Shown: piece after piece, positions 28,751-43,970 of the stretch
Layout: every line of letters starts with the position of its first letter
Numbering within the stretch: the first letter of the stretch is position 1
Assembly: GCF_003096595.1 (NCBI RefSeq)
Contig: NZ_QEKO01000002.1
Location: 745,064-809,063 of the forward strand
Reading direction: 5' to 3'
DNA from: Pusillimonas noertemannii
GTDB lineage: Bacteria; Pseudomonadota; Gammaproteobacteria; Burkholderiales; Burkholderiaceae_B
DNA length: 64,000 nt
Made by a program: the position numbers and the translations under genes
The notes under the pieces: model-generated
Told to the model about the DNA's origin: nothing
Seen by the model: only the letters and a program-made list of their open reading frames with translations
The model's database searches: none

Positions 28751-28838
28751 GCCATGAGACCACGCATGCCTCCGACAGCCAGTGTAGCAGGCACTACAAA
28801 TGGTGCAATGCGGGCGGTCCACGCAGTATTATGCGGTA

Positions 28839-29582
28839 ATGGCCCGACTTTCGCGTCTTTACGCGCCCGATACGCCCCAGCTTGTACAGGTCCGCTTCAC
28901 GCGGCCCCTGGCGCCGCCCCACGACTCCACGCCTTCGGACAAGCTTGACCTGCTCTCTGACTGGCTGCGCGACGCCGCGCGCGAGAACCGTGTCCCCGTG
29001 CATGGCTGGGCGCTGCTCAATGACCGCCTGGCCCTGCTGGCCACCCCGCCCGATAAATCCAGCCTGGCCCGCACCGTGCAGGCCGTCGGGCGCCGATTCG
29101 CCACCCGCATCCACAAGGGCAGGGTGTTTTCCGAACGCTACCGCAGCGCCCTGCTGCAGCCCGGCGTCTGGATATTGCCGGCCCTGATCTGGCTGGAGCG
29201 CCTGCCGGTGCAGCACGGCTACGTGGACGATGCCGCCAGATGGCCCTGGTCTTCGGCGGCGCAGCACACCGGGCAGGCCGTTGCCACGCGCTGGACGACC
29301 GAACATGCCGATTACTGGCATCAGGGCAACACCCCCTTCGAGCGCCAGGCCCGCTACCGCCGCCTGCTGGAGCAGGGCCTGGGCTCGAGCGAGGCGCATC
29401 GGCTGGAAGAAGCCCTGTTCGGCCAGTGGGCCCTGGGCGATGAAGCATTCCTGGCCCGCATCGGCAGGGAATCGACACGCCGCCTTCTTCCCGCAAAACG
29501 CGGCCGCCCGCCCAAACAGCCGGACGCTCCGCTGCAAGCCGATTCCGAAGACTTGCCAGAAGGCCGCATATCCGAGGCGTGA
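28839..29582 (+). CDS. REP-associated tyrosine transposase (RAYT/Y1)-like protein with degenerate active site
   Basis: 247 aa from the ATG at 28839 (MARLSRLYAP); an in-frame ATG at 28800 is possible. The pattern of the Y1/RAYT fold is recognisable: VPVHGWALLNDRLALLATP stands where NHVHLL normally is, SSLARTVQAVGRRFATRIHKG where the catalytic Tyr helix is, then FSERYRSALL and WPWSSAAQH. Both His of the HUH motif are lost (N61-D62-R63-L64) and the Tyr position is Phe (F87), so it should not cut DNA. The C-terminus has an AT-hook-like KRGRPPKQ. I recall related genes beside gltB in Bordetella, which suggests a retained DNA-binding role, not a transposon. Confidence 0.75.
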   Translation: MARLSRLYAPDTPQLVQVRFTRPLAPPHDSTPSDKLDLLSDWLRDAARENRVPVHGWALLNDRLALLATPPDKSSLARTVQAVGRRFATRIHKGRVFSERYRSALLQPGVWILPALIWLERLPVQHGYVDDAARWPWSSAAQHTGQAVATRWTTEHADYWHQGNTPFERQARYRRLLEQGLGSSEAHRLEEALFGQWALGDEAFLARIGRESTRRLLPAKRGRPPKQPDAPLQADSEDLPEGRISEA

Positions 29583-29996
29583 CGCCTGCTTTCCGCTTCC
29601 GTGCCGCAAAGTGATACGGTTGCTGCGCCGCAATCGAACCATTCCCGGGCGCCGCACGCATGTCCCCGAAAAACCCTTAATAGCGCCGAGAATCCCAAAC
29701 CGGCAGGTACACGGGCTCATCTGCAACAAAACCGCCCCGCACATCCATCCCTATATTTTTATATTTTCCAGATCTTCGACAGAGAAATTTGTGCATTGCA
29801 GCGTAAAATAAAGAAAAAATATTCTTTTATTTCAATATAATTGGTCCGTCCCTATTTATTTAAAGAGCACCTGGTATCAATTTTAATTAGGGACGCACCC
29901 TATTTAAAAACACTTGCGCGATGCCCCACGCAACGCTATTGTTTTTTTCTCGACGCAAGCACGGCTTGCATGCACCCCAGCTCAGCGGAGCCACCC
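29583..29996 (+). promoter_or_regulatory. AT-rich leader of gltBD with direct and inverted repeats
   Basis: This 414-bp stretch has no gene. TATAAT occurs at 29836-29841 without a good -35. Just downstream, CGTCCCTA (29847-29854) and TAGGGACG (29888-29895) form a perfect 8-bp inverted repeat with 33 bases between, and CCCTATTTA is repeated directly at 29850-29858 and 29898-29906. The spacing of about 48 bp between direct repeats suits binding of an oligomeric regulator such as an LysR or Lrp type protein. The remainder is A/T-rich with no further recognised signal. Confidence 0.4.
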
Positions 29997-34715
<4,719 letters not shown>

Positions 34716-34726
34716 GGAAGAACACT

Positions 34727-36190
34727 ATGGGCAAGATCACCGGTTTCATCGAATTCGAGCGCGTCAGCGAGCCGCATGAGGCGCCGCTGCACCGCGTCAA
34801 GCACTGGAAGGAATTCGTCCAGTCCCTCAGCGACGACCAGGCCAAGGTGCAGGGCGCGCGCTGCATGGACTGCGGCATTCCCTTCTGTACCACAGGCTGT
34901 CCGGTCAACAACATCATCCCCGACTGGAACGACCTGGTCTACAGGCAAGACTGGCGCGCGGCGCTCGACACCCTGCACTCCACCAACAATTTCCCCGAGT
35001 TCACGGGCCGGATCTGCCCCGCGCCCTGCGAGGCGGCCTGCACGCTCAACATCAACAACGACCCCGTGGGCATCAAGTCGATCGAGCACGCCATCATCGA
35101 CCACGGCTGGCTGAACGGCTGGGTGCAGCCGCAGCCGCCCAGCCGCAAGACTGGCAAGAAGGTCGCCGTCGTCGGCTCGGGCCCCGCGGGCCTGGCCTGC
35201 GCCCAGCAACTGGCGCGCGCGGGCCACGCCGTGGCCGTGTTCGAGAAAAGCGACCGCGTCGGCGGCCTGTTGCGCTACGGCATTCCCGATTTCAAGCTGT
35301 CCAAGTCCCACATCGACCGCCGCTTGGCGCAGATGGAGGCCGAGGGCGTCGAGTTCTACCCCTCCACCTATGTGGGCGACCCCGCCCACGCCGCGGACGG
35401 CCTCACTGTACGCACGCCGGCATCGCTGCGCGAAGAGTTCGACGCGGTGGTCCTCGCCGGCGGCTCGGAAACCCCGCGCGACCTTCCGGTACCCGGGCGC
35501 GAACTGCAGGGCGTGCACTTTGCCATGGAGTTCCTCACACAGCAAAACCGCGCCAACGCGGGCGCCCGCATTCCGGGCCAGATCTCGGCCAAGGACAAGC
35601 ATGTGATCGTGATAGGCGGCGGCGACACCGGCTCCGACTGCGTGGGCACCAGCATCCGCCAGGGCGCGGCCTCGGTCACGCAATTCGAACTCATGCCCCG
35701 CCCCCCCGAGGCCGAAGACAAAGACCTTACCTGGCCGTACTGGCCGCTGAAGCTGCGAACCTCTTCTTCGCAGGAAGAAGGCTGCGACCGCGACTGGGCG
35801 GTATCCACCGTGGCGCTGGAAGGCGCCGACGGCAAGGTCCAGAAGCTGGCGGCAACCCGCGTCGAATGGAAGCGCGATCCGGCCACGGGGCAGATGAAGA
35901 TGCGCGAGCTGAAAGACTCCGGCTTCGAGATGAAGGCCGACCTGGTGCTGCTGGCCATGGGCTTCGTGGCCCCCGTAAAGGCAGTGCTAGCCTCGTTCGA
36001 GATCGAGACCGACGCCCGGGGCAATGCCCTGGCCGACACCGAGCGCTACGCGACCAGTGTCGACAAGGTGTTTGCGGCAGGCGACATGCGGCGTGGACAG
36101 TCGCTGGTGGTCTGGGCCATACGCGAGGGCCGCCAATGCGCGCGGGCCGTGGATGAGTTCCTGATGGGCAGCAGCACGCTGCCTCGCTAA
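34727..36190 (+). CDS. gltD: Glutamate synthase small subunit
   Basis: 487 aa, starting 11 bp after gltB. The N-terminal Fe-S domain has CMDCGIPFC and [15 protein letters not shown], then [19 protein letters not shown] for FAD and [15 protein letters not shown] for NADPH. This subunit supplies electrons from NADPH through FAD and 4Fe-4S clusters to the large subunit. The final strands ([22 protein letters not shown]) are the usual FAD-contact end. Nothing is odd about length or motifs. A stem-loop follows the stop. Confidence 0.97.
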   Translation: MGKITGFIEFERVSEPHEAPLHRVKHWKEFVQSLSDDQAKVQGARCMDCGIPFCTTGCPVNNIIPDWNDLVYRQDWRAALDTLHSTNNFPEFTGRICPAPCEAACTLNINNDPVGIKSIEHAIIDHGWLNGWVQPQPPSRKTGKKVAVVGSGPAGLACAQQLARAGHAVAVFEKSDRVGGLLRYGIPDFKLSKSHIDRRLAQMEAEGVEFYPSTYVGDPAHAADGLTVRTPASLREEFDAVVLAGGSETPRDLPVPGRELQGVHFAMEFLTQQNRANAGARIPGQISAKDKHVIVIGGGDTGSDCVGTSIRQGAASVTQFELMPRPPEAEDKDLTWPYWPLKLRTSSSQEEGCDRDWAVSTVALEGADGKVQKLAATRVEWKRDPATGQMKMRELKDSGFEMKADLVLLAMGFVAPVKAVLASFEIETDARGNALADTERYATSVDKVFAAGDMRRGQSLVVWAIREGRQCARAVDEFLMGSSTLPR

Positions 36191-36194
36191 AGTC

Positions 36195-36231
36195 TTGGGG
36201 GGCGCGAAAGAAACAAAATCACGCCCCCCAA
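36195..36231. terminator. Stem-loop after gltD
   Basis: Perfect 10-bp arms TTGGGGGGCG (36195-36204) and CGCCCCCCAA (36222-36231) surround a 17-base A-rich loop. There is no T-run, so it is either an intrinsic terminator of low efficiency or a 3' stabiliser. It ends about 70 bp before mlaF. Confidence 0.5.
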
Positions 36232-36300
36232 TACAGACGGAAACCTGTCGCCGATGACTCACGATACAATGCCCAGTTGATCATCAGGCAAGCATTTTCC

Positions 36301-37134
36301 ATGGAACCAGACGCGAGCCAGAGCACAGACCCGCTACTCGACTTTTCAGGCGTTGCCCTGGGCTACGCCGACTTCACTGTCCTGCAGGACATCGACCTGC
36401 GCGTCTACCGCGGCCAGGTCGTGGCCATGATGGGCGGGTCGGGCTCCGGCAAAACCACCCTGTTGCGCGGCGCCACCGGCCAGATCACCGCCCAGCGCGG
36501 CGCCATCACCGCCTTCGGCCAGAACGTCGCCACCGTCTCTTCCGACGGCTTGCGCAAGCTTCGCCAGCGCATGGGCGTGCTGTTTCAGCAGGGCGCCCTG
36601 TTCACCGACCTCGACGTCTTCGAGAATGTCGCCTTTCCCCTGCGCGAGCACACCCGCATTTCCGAATCCCAGATCGTCGAGTGCGTGCTGGACAAGCTCA
36701 ACGCCGTCGGGCTGCGCGCCGCCGCGCATCTGAAGATATCCGAGATATCCGGCGGCATGGCCCGGCGCGTGGCGCTGGCGCGCGCCATCGTGCTCGAGCC
36801 CGAGCTCATTTTGTACGACGAGCCCTTTGCCGGCCTGGACCCGATCTCGCTGGGCATCACCGCCCAGCTCATCCGCGGCCTGACCGACCGCCTCAATTGC
36901 GCCTCGGTGCTCATCACGCACGACGTCGCCGAATCGTTCGCCATCGCCGACCAGGTGTACATGGTGGGCCAGGGCCGGCTGCTGGCCGCCGGCAAGCCCT
37001 CTGAACTGGCCGAATCGTCCGACCCGTACATCCGCCAGTTCCTCGACGGCCAGCCCGACGGGCCCATTGCCTTCCACTACCCCGAAACCCCCGCCTTCAA
37101 GCAGTGGCTGGGCAAACAGCGAGGCCGCCCATGA
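36301..37134 (+). CDS. mlaF: Phospholipid-transport ABC ATPase MlaF
   Basis: 277 aa from the ATG at 36301 (an upstream in-frame TTG was not used). Walker A GGSGSGKTTLLR, signature SGGMARRVALARA, Walker B LILYDEPFAGLDP and the H-loop in VLITHDV are intact. MlaF is the cytoplasmic motor of the MlaFEDB inner-membrane complex that moves phospholipids between inner and outer membranes. First gene of mlaFEDAC; mlaE overlaps its stop (ATGA). No MlaB gene (STAS) follows in this cluster. Confidence 0.95.
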   Translation: MEPDASQSTDPLLDFSGVALGYADFTVLQDIDLRVYRGQVVAMMGGSGSGKTTLLRGATGQITAQRGAITAFGQNVATVSSDGLRKLRQRMGVLFQQGALFTDLDVFENVAFPLREHTRISESQIVECVLDKLNAVGLRAAAHLKISEISGGMARRVALARAIVLEPELILYDEPFAGLDPISLGITAQLIRGLTDRLNCASVLITHDVAESFAIADQVYMVGQGRLLAAGKPSELAESSDPYIRQFLDGQPDGPIAFHYPETPAFKQWLGKQRGRP

Positions 37135-37916
37135 ACCCGGTCAAAGGCATCCGTGCGACAGGCGCCTGGGTCGTCGACTTCATTTTCGGCCTGGGGGCCT
37201 TCGCCCGCCTGCTGGGCCTGGTGCTGCTGCGCAGCGGCGCAGCCCTGCGGCGCCCCGGCCTGGTGTCCCAGCAGGTGCATTTCATCGGCAACTATTCCCT
37301 CATCATCATTGCGGTGTCGGGCCTGTTCGTCGGCTTCGTGCTGGGGCTGCAGGGCTATTACACATTGAACCGCTACGGTTCGGAAGAAGCATTGGGCCTG
37401 CTGGTGGCCCTCTCGCTGGTTCGCGAGCTGGGCCCCGTGGTCACCGCGCTGCTGTTCGCGGGCCGGGCGGGCACCTCGCTTACGGCCGAGATCGGCCTCA
37501 TGAAGGCGGGCGAGCAGCTTGCCGCCATGGAGGTCATGGCCGTCGACCCGGTGCGCCGCGTGCTGGTGCCCCGCTTCTGGGGCGGCGTCATCGCCATGCC
37601 CATCCTGGCGGCGGTGTTTTCGATGGTGGGCATCATCGGCGGCTGGGTCGTGGGCGTGCTGCTCATCGGCATCGACCCCGGCGCCTTCTGGTCTCAAATG
37701 CAAAGCGGCGTCGACGTCTTCAAGGATGTGGCCAACGGCGTGTTCAAGAGCCTGATCTTCGGCATTGCCGTGACGCTCATCGCCCTGTACGAGGGCTGGA
37801 ACGCCAGGCCCACCCCCGAGGGAGTGGCCAAGGCCACCACCCGCACGGTAGTCAGCGGGGCACTGGTCGTGCTTGGCCTGGACTTCCTGCTAACCGCCCT
37901 AATGTTCAGCAATTAA
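37131..37916 (+). CDS. mlaE: Phospholipid-transport ABC permease MlaE
   Basis: 261 aa from the ATG at 37131 overlapping mlaF. Hydrophobic throughout, with the MlaE family core FAGRAGTSLTAEIGLMKAGE and EVMAVDPVRRVLVPRFWGG, which contact MlaF. It spans the inner membrane with about five helices. MlaD begins 15 bp after its stop. Length is normal. Confidence 0.95.
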   Translation: MNPVKGIRATGAWVVDFIFGLGAFARLLGLVLLRSGAALRRPGLVSQQVHFIGNYSLIIIAVSGLFVGFVLGLQGYYTLNRYGSEEALGLLVALSLVRELGPVVTALLFAGRAGTSLTAEIGLMKAGEQLAAMEVMAVDPVRRVLVPRFWGGVIAMPILAAVFSMVGIIGGWVVGVLLIGIDPGAFWSQMQSGVDVFKDVANGVFKSLIFGIAVTLIALYEGWNARPTPEGVAKATTRTVVSGALVVLGLDFLLTALMFSN

Positions 37917-37931
37917 CACGGAACAACCATC

Positions 37932-38426
37932 ATGACGCGTGAAAAAACCGATTTCTGGGTCGGCCTGTTCGTACTGTTGGGCATCGTCGCCCTGGTGTTC
38001 CTGGCACTGCGTGCCGGCAACCTGAGCTCATTCTCCTTCAGCCGCAGCTACCAGGTGCAGGCCTATTTCGACAACCTGGGCGGCCTCAAGGTGCGCGCCC
38101 CGGTCAAAAGCAGCGGGGTCGTGGTGGGCCGCGTCAGCGGCATACAGTTCGACAACCAGGTGTACCAGGCGGCGGTCACCCTGGACCTCGACGAAAACTA
38201 CGAGTTTCCCGCTGATTCTTCGGCCTCCATCCTTACCTCGGGCCTGCTGGGCGAACAGTACATCGGCCTGACCCCGGGCGGCGACGATAAAATGCTGGAG
38301 CAAGGCGCCCGCATCCAGTACACCCAAAGCGCGGTCGTGCTCGAAGAATTGATCAGCAAGTTCCTGTACAGTTCAGCAGACAAGGAAGGCACCGCAAAAG
38401 AGGGGGCTGCGGCGCCGGCGCCCTAA
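37932..38426 (+). CDS. mlaD: MCE-domain lipid-transport protein MlaD
   Basis: 164 aa with one N-terminal transmembrane helix (about 8-26) and a single MCE beta-barrel domain (VQAYFDNLGGLKVRAPVKSSG; GLLGEQYIGLTPG). MlaD forms the periplasmic hexameric pore on MlaFE through which lipids pass. The C-terminus after about 150 is Ala-rich and Lys/Glu-rich. Placed between mlaE and mlaA as in other betaproteobacteria. Confidence 0.95.
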   Translation: MTREKTDFWVGLFVLLGIVALVFLALRAGNLSSFSFSRSYQVQAYFDNLGGLKVRAPVKSSGVVVGRVSGIQFDNQVYQAAVTLDLDENYEFPADSSASILTSGLLGEQYIGLTPGGDDKMLEQGARIQYTQSAVVLEELISKFLYSSADKEGTAKEGAAAPAP

Positions 38427-38471
38427 GTTAATATGGCACCCGACACGCAAACGGCCGAAAACAAGCAAATC

Positions 38472-39320
38472 ATGAACAAAAACACGACCAAATCCGAAAC
38501 GAGCCGGCGGCTGGGCCGCCTGGCTCCTGTTGTGGCACTTACGGCCTTTTTCGCGGGCTGCGCCCATGTGCCCAACCCCACCCCCCAAGATCCCTGGGAA
38601 AGCTACAACCGCAGCATGTTCCAGTTCAACGAGGCCTTCGACAAGGCCCTGTTCAAGCCCATAGCCACAGGCTACAAACAATTGACGCCTGAACCGGCGC
38701 GCAACTGCATCCACAACATTTTCGCCAACATGGCCGACCTGTGGGCGTCGGTCAACAGCTTCCTGCAGGGACGCGGCCATGACGGCGTCAACATGCTGGG
38801 ACGGGTGCTGTTCAATTCCACCATGGGCCTGGGCGGCTGTATCGACGTCGCCTCCATGAACGGGTCGCAGCGCATCTCCAACGACTTCGGCGTAACGCTT
38901 GGCGTGTGGGGCTTCAAGCCGGGGCCCTACGTGGTGCTGCCCTTCATCGGATCCAGCAACGTGCGCGACGCGGCCGGCATAGGCACCATGTTTGCCGCCG
39001 GCGCTTCCAGCTATACGCCGATCATGGCCATCGACAACGTGCCGCTGCGCAACACCATTCTGGGCGTGGCCGCGGTCGACCTGCGCGCAAGCCTGCTCGA
39101 CGCCGACGACCTGGTCGACCGCATCGCGCTGGATCGCTACAGCTTCATCCGCGACGCATTCATACAAAGGCGCCAGTCCCTCGTCCAGGGCAGCCGGGTC
39201 GACCCCGACGCGCCCTATGGCACGCTGCCCGATTACTCCGACGACGAACTGCCCGACTATTCCGACGACGAAGAAGCACCCGCCGCACCGGCGTCCGGCT
39301 CCGCGCCGGCCACGCCCTAA
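38472..39320 (+). CDS. mlaA: Outer-membrane lipid-asymmetry lipoprotein MlaA (VacJ family)
   Basis: 282 aa from the ATG at 38472; an in-frame ATG at 38433 would make an unusually long n-region. A signal peptide ends in a lipobox FFAGC, so it is a lipoprotein. Family region DPWESYNRSMFQFNEAFDKALF and STMGLGGCIDVASM, GVWGFKPGPYVVLPF are clear. It removes phospholipids from the outer leaflet and hands them to MlaC. In E. coli mlaA is unlinked; here it sits inside the mla operon. The C-terminus has a repeated acidic DYSDDE motif and Ala/Pro tail of unknown role. Confidence 0.95.
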   Translation: MNKNTTKSETSRRLGRLAPVVALTAFFAGCAHVPNPTPQDPWESYNRSMFQFNEAFDKALFKPIATGYKQLTPEPARNCIHNIFANMADLWASVNSFLQGRGHDGVNMLGRVLFNSTMGLGGCIDVASMNGSQRISNDFGVTLGVWGFKPGPYVVLPFIGSSNVRDAAGIGTMFAAGASSYTPIMAIDNVPLRNTILGVAAVDLRASLLDADDLVDRIALDRYSFIRDAFIQRRQSLVQGSRVDPDAPYGTLPDYSDDELPDYSDDEEAPAAPASGSAPATP

Positions 39321-39335
39321 CGAAGGAAACCGTAC

Positions 39336-39983
39336 ATGACTTTTTCCGCTTTACCCCAACGCATCACCTTTCTGCATCGCCTCTGCCTGGCCTTCATGCT
39401 GGCACTGGGCCTGTCCATGGCGGCCCAGGCCAAGGAAACCGTCGACCCCACCGCCGCGCCCAATGAATTCGTGCAGGCCGTGGGCAACAACGCCCTCGAG
39501 GTGCTTCGGCAAGAACCCGCCGCCCAGCAAGGCGACCTGAACCGCATCAATCAGCTGGTCGACGAATACGTGCTGCCCTACGTCAACCTCGAAAAGACCA
39601 CCCGGCTGGCCGCCGGCCGCTACTGGCGCCAGGCCTCGGCGCAGCAGCAGAAAAACCTGGTCGAGGCTTTCAAGGGCACGCTCATCCGCACCTATAGCGG
39701 GGCGCTGTCCAAGGTGGACGAGGTTTCTGCACTGCAGATCCTGCCCTTCCGCGGTGACGCCAACGCCGACGACGTGGTCGTTCGGTCCACCATCAGCCAA
39801 CGCAACGGTCCCGCGGTCGGCGTCGACTACCGCCTCGAGAAAACCCCGCAAGGCTGGAAAATCTACGACCTCAACGTCGAAGGCATCTGGCTCATCCAGA
39901 ACTACCGCAACCAGTTCGCCCAGCAGATCAACCAGAACGGCATCGACGGCCTGATCGACGCGCTGAACAAGCAGAACCGCTAG
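39336..39983 (+). CDS. mlaC: Periplasmic phospholipid-binding protein MlaC
   Basis: 215 aa with a signal peptide (cleavage near AAQA, about residue 32) and good ribosome site GAAGGAAA. MlaC family regions YVLPYVNLEKTTRLAAGRYW and RSTISQRNGPAVGVDYRLEK are present. It shuttles phospholipids between MlaA and MlaD in the periplasm. It closes the mla cluster; the next gene is an unrelated ABC exporter and no STAS-domain (MlaB) gene is found between them. Confidence 0.93.
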   Translation: MTFSALPQRITFLHRLCLAFMLALGLSMAAQAKETVDPTAAPNEFVQAVGNNALEVLRQEPAAQQGDLNRINQLVDEYVLPYVNLEKTTRLAAGRYWRQASAQQQKNLVEAFKGTLIRTYSGALSKVDEVSALQILPFRGDANADDVVVRSTISQRNGPAVGVDYRLEKTPQGWKIYDLNVEGIWLIQNYRNQFAQQINQNGIDGLIDALNKQNR

Positions 39984-40079
39984 GGCCTGTTGAGGCTGGG
40001 CCCCAAGGGGGCGGCAGGCGCCAGGCCGGCCGGCCATCGCCAACACTCCGGCGCCGACAAAGCCGGCGCTATACATCTA

Positions 40080-40120
40080 TATAATAGAAAGCTTGGCTCA
40101 ATCACGAGCCAGGCTTTTTT
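40080..40120 (+). terminator. -10 box and perfect intrinsic terminator abutting the next start codon
   Basis: A 9-bp stem (40091-40099 with 40106-40114, one G-U) with a 6-base loop is followed by six T residues (40115-40120): a canonical intrinsic terminator for the mla operon. It ends only 3 bases before the ATG of the exporter ATPase at 40124, leaving no room for a ribosome site. TATAAT at 40080-40085 immediately precedes the stem, so a transcript from it would begin with the hairpin. Confidence 0.7.
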
Positions 40121-40123
40121 ATT

Positions 40124-40918
40124 ATGTCTGCGCTTACTTTAAAGAATATCTCGAAGATCTACGCCTCCCGTCCCGGCGCGCTCTCCCGGCTTTTTCAGGC
40201 ATCGGCCCGAAAGCGGCAGGGCTTTCAGGCCCTGAACGACGTCAGCCTTACCGTCGAGCACGGAGAGTTCTTCGGCCTGCTCGGCCCCAACGGCGCGGGC
40301 AAGACCACCATGATCTCCATTCTTGCTGGCCTGGCCCAGGCCAGCTCGGGCTCGGCCAGTGTCTGCGGCTACGACGTGGTGTCCCAGTACAAGCAGGCCC
40401 GGCGCTCTTTGGGCGTGGTGCCCCAGGAACTGGTCTACGACCCGTTCTTCACGGTGCGCGAGACCCTGCGCCTGCAGTCGGGCTATTTCGGCCTGCGCAA
40501 CAATGACGACTGGATCGACGAAATCCTGGCCAACCTGGGCCTGGCCGACAAGGCCGAGAACAATATGCGGGCCCTGTCGGGCGGCATGAAGCGCCGGGTG
40601 CTGGTGGCCCAGGCATTGGTGCACCGGCCGCCGGTCATCATCCTGGACGAACCCACGGCCGGGGTCGACGTCGACTTGCGCCGCACCCTGTGGGAATTCA
40701 TTTCGCGCCTGAACAAAGAGGGGCACACCATCCTGCTTACCACCCATTACCTCGAAGAGGCCGAAGCGCTTTGCGGCCGCATCGCCATGCTGAAAAGCGG
40801 GCGCGTCGTGGCGCTGGACACCACGCAATCGCTGCTGGCGCGCGTGGGCGGCAACGACCTCGAAGACGCTTTCGTGCGCATCATGCACAGCGACAACGCC
40901 CTGGAGGTGCTGGCATGA
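40124..40918 (+). CDS. ABC-2 type exporter ATPase
   Basis: 264 aa. Walker [14 protein letters not shown]-loop VPQELVYDP, signature [15 protein letters not shown], Walker [13 protein letters not shown] and H-loop [10 protein letters not shown] are complete. It belongs to the multidrug/polysaccharide exporter type (CcmA/NodI-like). The permease gene overlaps its stop (ATGA). No ribosome site precedes the ATG because a terminator occupies that space; an internal start could be used but residues 1-20 look like normal family N-terminus. Located between mlaC and ibaG, breaking the E. coli gene order. Substrate unknown. Confidence 0.9.
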   Translation: MSALTLKNISKIYASRPGALSRLFQASARKRQGFQALNDVSLTVEHGEFFGLLGPNGAGKTTMISILAGLAQASSGSASVCGYDVVSQYKQARRSLGVVPQELVYDPFFTVRETLRLQSGYFGLRNNDDWIDEILANLGLADKAENNMRALSGGMKRRVLVAQALVHRPPVIILDEPTAGVDVDLRRTLWEFISRLNKEGHTILLTTHYLEEAEALCGRIAMLKSGRVVALDTTQSLLARVGGNDLEDAFVRIMHSDNALEVLA

Positions 40919-41706
40919 GCACACCCGTGATGCAGGCCCAGCCGACGCTCGGCTCGGGCTTCCCGACCCTGCTGCGCAAAGAGCTCCTGCGCTTCTGGAA
41001 GGTCGGCTTCCAGACCATCGCGGCGCCCGTCCTCACGGCCCTGCTCTACCTGCTGGTGTTCGCCCACGTGCTCGAAGACCGGGTGCAAGTGTACGGCTCC
41101 ATTCCGTATACCTCCTTCCTGATCCCGGGGCTGATGATGATGAGCATGCTGCAAAATGCCTTCGCCAACCCGTCTTCGTCGCTGATACAAAGCCGCATCA
41201 CGGGCAACCTGGTGTTCGTGCTGCTGCCGCCACTGTCACATCGCCAGATATTCAGTGCCTACCTGCTGGCCGGCATTGCGCGCGGGCTCTGCGTGGGCCT
41301 GGCGATATGGCTGGTGGCGCTGTTCTTCACGCCGCTGCCTCCGCACAACCTGCTGTGGGTGCTGGCGTTCGCCATCCTGGCCTGCGGCATCATGGGCTCG
41401 CTGGGCATCATCGCCGGCCTGTGGTCTGAAAAATTCGACCAGATGGCCGCCTTCCAGAACTTCCTGATCTTGCCGGCCACTTTCCTGTCGGGCGTGTTCT
41501 ACTCCATACACAGCCTGCCGCCCTTCTGGCAAAAGGTCTCGCACTGGAACCCCATCTTCTACACCATCGACGGCTTTCGCTACGGATTCTTCTCGGTATC
41601 CGATGTCTCGCCCTGGCGCAGCCTGGCGGTCGTCGCTGGTGTTTTCGCCGTACTGTGCCTGTGCACGCTACGCTTACTGGCCTCCGGCTACAAACTGCGG
41701 AACTAG
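40915..41706 (+). CDS. ABC-2 type exporter permease
   Basis: 263 aa from the ATG at 40915 overlapping the ATPase stop. Six hydrophobic segments and the ABC-2 signature PLSHRQIFSAYLLAGIARG and LSGVFYSIHSLPPFWQ identify an ABC-2 family membrane protein. With the upstream ATPase it would form a homodimeric exporter. The BolA-like gene follows 11 bp later. Bordetella relatives carry the same pair here as far as I recall. Substrate cannot be determined. Confidence 0.9.
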   Translation: MSTPVMQAQPTLGSGFPTLLRKELLRFWKVGFQTIAAPVLTALLYLLVFAHVLEDRVQVYGSIPYTSFLIPGLMMMSMLQNAFANPSSSLIQSRITGNLVFVLLPPLSHRQIFSAYLLAGIARGLCVGLAIWLVALFFTPLPPHNLLWVLAFAILACGIMGSLGIIAGLWSEKFDQMAAFQNFLILPATFLSGVFYSIHSLPPFWQKVSHWNPIFYTIDGFRYGFFSVSDVSPWRSLAVVAGVFAVLCLCTLRLLASGYKLRN

Positions 41707-41717
41707 GAATCGACACC

Positions 41718-41958
41718 ATGCTGCCTACTCCCGAACAAGTGCGTCAGTACATCGCCGACCACCTGCCCTGTGAACACATCGAAGTGGCCGGCGACGGCTC
41801 GCACTTCGAAGCACTCATCGTCAGCCCCGCCTTCGAGGGCAAGCGGCGCATCGCCCGCCACCAGCTGGTCTACGCCTCGCTGGGCGAGCGCATGAAAGAA
41901 GAAATCCACGCCCTGTCGATGCGCACCCTCACGCCCGAAGAATACAAAGCGAACCCGA

Positions 41959-41966
<8 letters not shown>
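41718..41966 (+). CDS. ibaG: BolA-family protein, IbaG type
   Basis: 82 aa from ATG 41718 with TAGGAAT upstream. The class II KH-like BolA fold is evident from [35 protein letters not shown] and MRTLTPEEY. The conserved His (ARHQLVY) could bind a shared 2Fe-2S cluster with a monothiol glutaredoxin. IbaG, next to murA in E. coli, is linked to acid stress and iron-sulfur handling. Overlaps murA by 8 bp. Confidence 0.92.
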
Positions 41967-43217
<1,251 letters not shown>

Positions 43218-43221
<4 letters not shown>

Positions 43222-43904
43222 GCCCTGCAGCGCTTGAGAAACCCCTGACCCTGGCCTTGTCCAAAGGCCGGATCTTCGATGAGACGCTGCCGCTGCTGGC
43301 GGCGGCGGGCATTCAGGTCAGCGAGAACCCGGAGTCTTCCCGCAAGCTGATCCTGCCCACCAGCGACCCCGGCCTGCAGCTCATCATCGTGCGCGCCTCC
43401 GACGTGCCCACCTACGTGCAGTATGGGGCGGCCGACTTCGGCATCGCCGGCAAGGACGTGCTGTTCGAGCATGCGGCCGGCAACGCCGGCGGGCTGTACC
43501 AGCCCATCGACCTGAATATCGCCCGCTGCCGCCTGTGCGTGGCGGTGCGCGAGGGCTTCGACTACCAGGCGGCCGTGGCCCAGGGCTCGCGCTTGCGCGT
43601 GGCCACCAAGTACGTGCGCGCCGCGCGCGAGCACTTTGCGCGCAAGGGCGTCTACGTCGACCTGATCAAGCTCTATGGCTCGATGGAGCTGGCCCCCCTG
43701 GTCGGCCTGGCCGACGCCATCGTCGACCTGGTCTCCACCGGCAACACGCTCAAGGCCAACCACCTGGTGGCCGTGGAGGACATCGTGGACATTTCCTCGC
43801 GCCTGATCGTCAACCAGGCCTCGCTCAAGACGCGGGCAAAACAGCTGCAGCCGCTGATAGACGCCTTTGGCCGGGCATCGGCAGCCGAGGACAGCCTGGG
43901 ATGA
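43218..43904 (+). CDS. hisG: ATP phosphoribosyltransferase, short form
   Basis: 228 aa, ATG at 43218 overlapping mur[19 protein letters not shown] is the N-terminal PRPP/ATP region and [19 protein letters not shown] the family signature. The C-terminal regulatory ACT-like domain of the long form (about 300 aa) is absent, so this short HisG needs a HisZ partner to be active and histidine-inhibited. No hisZ is in this window. It catalyses the first step of histidine synthesis. Confidence 0.96.
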
Positions 43905-43970
43905 GCCAGCCACCCATCTTGGCCATGCTATATACTATTGATTTATAAAGATTTTATTTTCGCTTCTTTC

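Noticed and set aside
28839-29582. Active insertion sequence IS200-like
   Set aside because: No flanking left and right ends, no target-site evidence and a degenerate active site; treated as a domesticated relative.
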